Program-made: the position numbers and the translations under genes | Part shown: piece after piece, positions 58,479 through 64,000 of the stretch | Layout of the letters: every line of letters begins with the position of its first letter | Numbering within the stretch: position 1 is the stretch's first letter | Assembly: GCF_002994745.2 (NCBI RefSeq) | Contig: NC_037088.1 | Coordinates: 68,156,397-68,220,396 of the forward strand | From: Rosa chinensis | Lineage: Eukaryota > Streptophyta > Magnoliopsida > Rosales > Rosaceae | Reading direction: 5' to 3' | Length of the DNA stretch: 64,000 bases | The notes under the pieces: generated by a model | What the model was told of the DNA's origin: nothing | The model's input: only the letters and a program-made list of their open reading frames with translations | Databases searched by the model: none

Positions 58479-60152
58479 ATGGCGTCTCTACCTTTGAAGA
58501 AGAACTACAGGTGCGTCCCCTCTCTGCAACCGTTCTACTCCGGCGGCGCGTTCGCCGTCTCATCCGACGGTTCCTTCATCGCCTGCGCTTCCGGCGAGTC
58601 CATTAACATCGTCGATGCCTCCAACTCCTCTGTACGCTCCACTCTGGAAGGCGACTCCGAGGCCGTCACTGCTTTAACCCTCAGCCCCGACGACAAGTTG
58701 CTCTTCTCGTCCGGCCACAGTCGCCTCATTAGGGTTTGGGACCTCTCCACCTTCAAATGCGTCCGCTCTTGGAAGGTACTAAATTGCCTAATTGAACTTT
58801 AAAGTTTAATCGTGATGAAAGTATTTGATTGCTGAGTATCGAATTTCAGGGTCATGATGGGCCTGTGATGGGAATGGCTTGTCACCCATCCGGCGGATAT
58901 CTTGCCACCGCCGGAGCCGATAAGAAGGTTATAGTTTGGGATGTTGCCGGTAGCTTTGCCACTCATCACTTCAAAGGTCACCAAGGGGTTGTTTCTAGTC
59001 TTCTCTTTCATCCAGATCCTACCAAGCAAATTGTGAGCTCAATCTCCACACATGTTTTCACTGTCATTACTCGTTTTTCAAATGAGTTGAAACTAATAGC
59101 TGATTTTGCCGATTGCTGTTTGCATCTTTAGCTTTTCTCCGCAAGTCATGATACAACTGTGAACGTCTGGGATCTAGATACTAAGAAGCGTGTCGCAACA
59201 CTTACTGAGCATAACTCAACGGTAACTTCTATGGCATTATCCGAAGATGGGCGCACGTTGCTCACAGCTGGAAGAGATAAGGCAAGGCTGATATGATATA
59301 GGTTTAATTATCAACTATTTAATGTCTAGCTTGACATCTTTCTTCATTTTTCTTTCGTATTCTGTGTCAGTGGGATGCAAGCATTATTTTCATGCTCTGT
59401 AGTTTGCATTGTTCTTGTGTTATGCCAACTAGATATTGATTGCATAATGTGTCTCAGGTTGTGATCTTGTGGAACCTTGATGACTACAGCTGCTTGAAGA
59501 CTGTAACAACATATGAAACCCTTGAAGCTGTGTGTGTAATTCCTTCTGGAACTCTTTTATCTTCCCGTTTCGGTTCATCCAAGCAGCGGAATGGGAAGAA
59601 AAGCAAGTCACCTGCAATATGTTTTATAACAGTTGGTGACCGTGGGATCGTACGAATTTGGAATTCTGAAGGGTAAGTCATGACTGCTGTCTTAAAATGT
59701 TCTGTTTAAAGTGATTCTTGGTTACAAGGAATTCTAGTTTTGTATTATGTGATCGTCAGTCCTTATGATTAGCATTATTTATTGGCTACAGCGCAGTGGA
59801 TATCATGGGTTCACTTACCAGTCCTTCTTCTATTTTGACAGTGCAGTTTGCCTATTTGAGCAGAAGTCCTCAGATGTTACTATCACCTCTGATGACGATG
59901 AATCAAAAAGGGGCTTTACTGCAGCTTTACTGCTTCCATCAGATCAAGGGCTGCTTTGTGTGACAGCTGATCAGGAGTTCCTTTTATATTCTCCTGTTGA
60001 AAGCCCTGAAGGGACCTTTGAATTTGTTCTAAGCAAAAGACTTGTAGGAAATAATGGAGAGATTCTGGATATGAAATTTCTAGGTGATGAGGAACAATTT
60101 ATCGCTGTCGCCACAAATACTGAACAGGTACTTTGCTAACTCTCTCTCTCTC

Positions 60153-60201
<49 letters not shown>

Positions 60202-63200
60202 CATGCATCAATATATGTTTGTAACAATTCATGCTTCACTAATGTTGTTTTGAAGATTGCATTTTTAAGCTAGTTTTACTGAATTTAGGTTTGACATCTA
60301 TGTTCATTGCTAGTTGTTTTTTATATGGAAAGAAATGAATTAATACCTGACGTCAACATGCAGGTACGAGTGTTTGATGTTGCATCCATGTCATGTTCTC
60401 ATGTGTTGGCCGGTCATACTGAAATTGTTATGTGCCTTGACACCTGCGTATCAAGTTCTGGAAGAACACTTATAGTGACAGGAAGCAAGGATAATAGTGT
60501 AAGTTTCAGTTTCTTTGTTAGCCATATGGCTTGTGGGCTCTCTCTCTCCCCATAGTTTTACCCCCCCCCCCCCCTTCTCTGTCTCTCTGTGTTGTGTGGC
60601 TCTGAAACTTGCTGGTGTGCATGTTAATGATATTGTTTGCTTCTCTTCCTCCATCCTCTGTAGGTTAGGTTGTGGGAATCAGAAAGCAGATGTTGCCTTG
60701 GTGTTGGCGTAGGTCACATGGGATCTGTTGGAGCTATTGCTTTCTCAAAGAAGCAGAGGGACTTCTTTGTCAGTGGTAGTAGGTGAGCAGTTATGCAGGT
60801 CCTCATATATTTACACTTGAAACATAAATTCTCCTAATTTCTCTTACTGGTGATGCTTTCAATAGTGAAAAAGATCATTCTGTGGCAACCTCGTAGTGGA
60901 TACATGTATTGAACACTATTTAGTGTTTTAGTATTAAGAAACTAGTCTAAACAAATTATTTTATTTATTGTATGTAGTGATCGTACCCTCAAGGTCTGGA
61001 GTTTGGATGGTATCTCAGACAATGTGGAAAAGCCAATAAATTTGAAAGCAAAAGCTGTTGTAGCAGCCCACGATAAGGATATCAATTCAGTAGCTGTTGC
61101 ACCAAATGATAGTTTAGTTTGTAGTGGTTCACAGGTTAGTAGGTTTTGAGTTGCTTCAGTACTTGTGTATTTATCTTAATTTTATCTACAACTGTTGTTC
61201 TCTGCAAGAGAGAGAGGATCTTAAAGACACTTAATGCCACTGCATCCTTATACTTTCTGGGTTTTTCGTTGATCAGGACCGCACTGCTTGTGTTTGGAGG
61301 CTTCCAGATCTTGTACCAGTAATTGTACTTAAGGGTCATAAAAGAGGGGTTTGGTCTGTAGAGTTTTCTCCAGTTGATCAATGCATTCTGACTACATCTG
61401 GTGATAAAACAATAAAGATATGGGCTATATCAGATGGCTCGTGCTTAAAATCATTTGAAGGACACATGTCAAGTGTATATCGAGCATCATTTCTTACTCG
61501 TGGGACCCAATTTATTTCTTCTGGTAATGAATCTCTGTTTACAAATTGGTCTCACTTCCCAAATTTGTGGTGATATATGTATTCACTTGTATCCTTTTTC
61601 CAGATGCTGATGGTTTGGTGAAGCTGTGGATGGTCAAAACAAATGAATGCATTGCTACATATGATCAGCATGAGGACAAGGTACTGAACAGATATATCTT
61701 CCTCAAACTATTCGTCACTAATGGATAGTATAGTCTACGATAAATAAATTTAAGATGTTAACTTTTAGAACTCTGAAGAGTTCTAACCTTTTGTCATTTT
61801 TCTATCATTTACAATGTCTGTGTTGCGGTCACAGATTAATATTATAGAAGGTTGTGATCAGTTGACCTGAATAAATATGTGATATCAACATAGAGTAGTC
61901 AATTTGTAGGTTGAAACTTCAATCTATAGCAACAGAAATAAGTTGGATATCCTGGCCCAATTTTTTCCATGTCTGAGATATATTTATGTTGGCCCTCGTG
62001 TACTGGTTCTACAGCCAGTATCTACTCTTGATTTGGCCTTTGATATCCGTCTAAAAACTGAATTTGTGATTTCTGTTTAATTCATGATCTTGGAACCTAT
62101 TGCACGCAATTGATGAACCAGTTGAAGTATTTTTGAAATGCAAGTTAATTTTCCCTGACTTGGTTTCCCCCCTCCCTTCTTTCTTTTCATTTGCTGACAA
62201 GAATTAACCCTGCAGGTTTGGGCATTGACTGTTGGAAAGAAGACAGAAATGGTTGCAACTGGCAGCGGTGATGCTGCCATCAATCTGTGGTATGATTGTA
62301 CTGCCTCTGATAAAGAGGAAGCTTTCCGCAGAGAGGTGAGCCATTACTGGCTGTTTTCTTGTATACAGTGGTAATATAGTTTCACAGAAATCTTGTAATG
62401 AGTTCGAAATAAATCTCCAAAACCATATATAACTGATGTTAGTTGAGCTCCATTAATTGAATCCATATTTTGATATGTTGAGTGAAATCTTAAAAGATTA
62501 AACATGGACAGATTTAAGTTGGCTAATCTCTCACCTTGGATACCTGCAGTTGCACCAGCTTCTTAGTTTATATTTTCTCGATATTGTTACATACAAATTT
62601 GTCACTGAATAAGTGTGCGTATATGATTTTTGAATGATGGTCCAGGAGGAAGGCGTCCTGAAAAGTCAAGAACTAGAAAATGCTGTCAAAGATGCTGACT
62701 ATACTAAAGCAATCCAAATTGCATTTAAGCTTCGCAGGCCTCATAAACTTTATGAGTGTTTTCATGAACTTTTCAGGTTAGCCAGTGTTTCTATTAGTTT
62801 ATTGTTTGCCTCTTTCTGGTTGTCTCTTGAACTTTTGTCATGTATCTTACCCGAGTTTCCTGCAGGAAGAGAGGGGATGAAAAGCAGATAGAGAAAGCCC
62901 TTCATGACTTTGGCAACGAAGAGTTGGCGGTACTTTTTGAATATGTTAGGGAATGGAATACAAAGCCAAAGTTTTGCCATGTTGCCCAGTTCGTGTTCTT
63001 TAAAATTCTCAACATTTATAGTCCGACAGAGATTATTAAGGTGGTTGTCTTTACTTATTGTTGTGCTCTTTTTAAGGTTACATTAAAAAATAAAAGCACA
63101 TTCAGATTTAAAAAAAGTGTAACTCGGATGATATTGTCCGTCTGTTACTTATTTGATCAAATTCATAGTTGGGTGAAGATTTTGCAACTTTAAACTATCC

Positions 63201-63559
63201 ATCTGACTTGATAATTTTTTCAGGTAAAAGGCATTCAGAATCTTCTTGAAGCTCTCACCCCATATTCTCAGAGGCACTATAGCAGAGTAGACAGGCATGT
63301 GAGAAACACACTCCTGTTGGACTTCATTCTGCACTCGATGGCAGTTGTTGAACCAGATACAGGTGCTAGAGAATTGAATGAAGAGTCTTTGATTCCCTCT
63401 GATGTCAATCATGAGAATGAAACACGTAGTATGGAGGAGGATCGGAAACAGAAGCAGGCATCTGAAGGGTTGAAAGAAAAGGCAGCCTCGAGGAAACGGA
63501 AGTCAAAGAAATCAAAAGATGGTTCAAAGAAGAAAGCTAAAGCATCTAGCTTAGAATAG
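58479..63559 (+). CDS. TOZ: UTP13/TORMOZ WD40 protein of the SSU processome
   Basis: Fourteen exons: 58479-58775, 58850-59032, 59132-59281, 59458-59672, 59842-60127, 60364-60498, 60664-60782, 60978-61134, 61277-61523, 61604-61680, 62216-62335, 62646-62776, 62866-63040 and 63224-63559. The product has 875 residues (Arabidopsis TORMOZ EMBRYO DEFECTIVE is about 876). It is part of the UTP-B complex that processes 18S pre-rRNA in the nucleolus. Two seven-bladed WD40 propellers are visible, with repeats ending IRVWDLS, VIVWDVA, VNVWDLD, VVILWNLD, VRLWESE, LKVWSLD and IKIWAIS. The UTP13 C-terminal domain follows (about 660-790; YTKAIQIAFKLRRPHKLYE, LLEALTPYSQRHYSRVDRH). The tail is a basic, Lys-rich stretch fitting nucleolar targeting. 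Intron 3 begins GC (AAG|GCAAGG). Intron 5 has a long compound microsatellite. Confidence 0.95.
60140..60199. repeat. Compound (CT)(TA)(TG) microsatellite
   Basis: About 12 bp of CT, 17 bp of TA and 30 bp of TG in a row, inside UTP13 intron 5. It is likely polymorphic and useful as a marker. Confidence 0.95.
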
Positions 63560-64000
63560 TGTAGCGATTCTTTGATTGTAGTAGCGCGGATTGGACACTT
63601 GTTATGTCTTTGTTTACTTATTGTGTAGATTACTGTGCTTCGATACAAATTTTGATCATGTCATCAAAGAGATAGATGTAATTTTTTGGGTATCCAGTCC
63701 ATCATCCCATACTTTTGTAAAACATTGTCAAGTAACATTAAACTTTTTTATCTTACTAATTATATTTTTGATGCCGTAGATCTCGGCTGGTTGCATAATT
63801 AACGCCTCAAATTATGAGTGGAAGGAAAAGGACAGGAAGGAGACTGACACAGGTTTAATACCGAGTAGGCAGAGTACCAAGGCAAAACATTCCGATTACT
63901 GTCCACTTAAGTTGCTCGAAGTTAAAAGCATCAATAAAATGCCAGGTAAAACTACAATATAGTCGATGATTCATCCATCCCTATCTGTTGGTATTCATTC
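63560..64000. other. UTP13 3' region, no further gene seen
   Basis: AT-rich downstream sequence to the window edge; the last 200 bp could belong to a neighbouring gene, but nothing can be supported. Confidence 0.5.

Overview
This is a plant nuclear window. It holds spliced genes with GT-AG (and a few GC-AG) introns, AT-rich intergenic DNA, LTR retrotransposons, LINEs, MULE- and Harbinger-type DNA elements and Helitron-like ends. Gene content and protein similarity point to a dicot, most likely Rosaceae (Rosa/Fragaria/Potentilla group). That assignment is inference from memory of the families; no search was run.

Left third (1 to about 24 kb) is a duplicated, transposon-rich block. Its core is a divergent pair: a small minus-strand KRR1-like gene (copies at 2258-3753 and 7424-8965, six exons each, both open) and a plus-strand EXO1/XPG-family nuclease gene (10868-12471). 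In the first unit the nuclease is reduced to its 3' end (about 3930-4640); flank from a still earlier unit lies at 780-1960. Insertions sit on this array: a solo LTR with an internal tandem repeat (5573-7169), a Harbinger-type MITE (10395-10689), and a LINE fragment with perfect 14-bp target duplications that was later split by a complete, almost unmutated Ty1/copia element (13455-18690). From 19.3 to 24 kb there are Helitron-like termini, a nuclease-gene fragment and a broken DUF760 exon.

Middle and right are single-copy genes with standard roles: N-acetylglutamate synthase (24934-29749, arginine synthesis in plastids), a DP-type E2F partner (30932-34312), an EMB976/At5g27270-type PPR protein (35101-39259), an At1g77170-like E-class PPR (40053-41501, minus) divergent from complex I subunit NDUFS6 (41628-42837), mitochondrial ATAD3 (43642-47251, minus), a class II 4-coumarate:CoA ligase (53797-57296, minus) and the ribosome-biogenesis WD40 protein UTP13/TORMOZ (58479-63559). 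Exon chains for all of these were assembled by hand and keep frame throughout.

Between ATAD3 and 4CL lies a second transposon patch: a Mutator-like element carrying an ABCG-transporter fragment plus two minisatellites (47546-49608), and a LINE remnant split by a 2-kb solo LTR (50264-53391). Several housekeeping promoters show motifs fitting their job: site II elements upstream of NDUFS6, ATAD3 and UTP13, a telo-box at UTP13, AC elements at 4CL, and a perfect E2F site just ahead of the PPR gene next to the DP gene.
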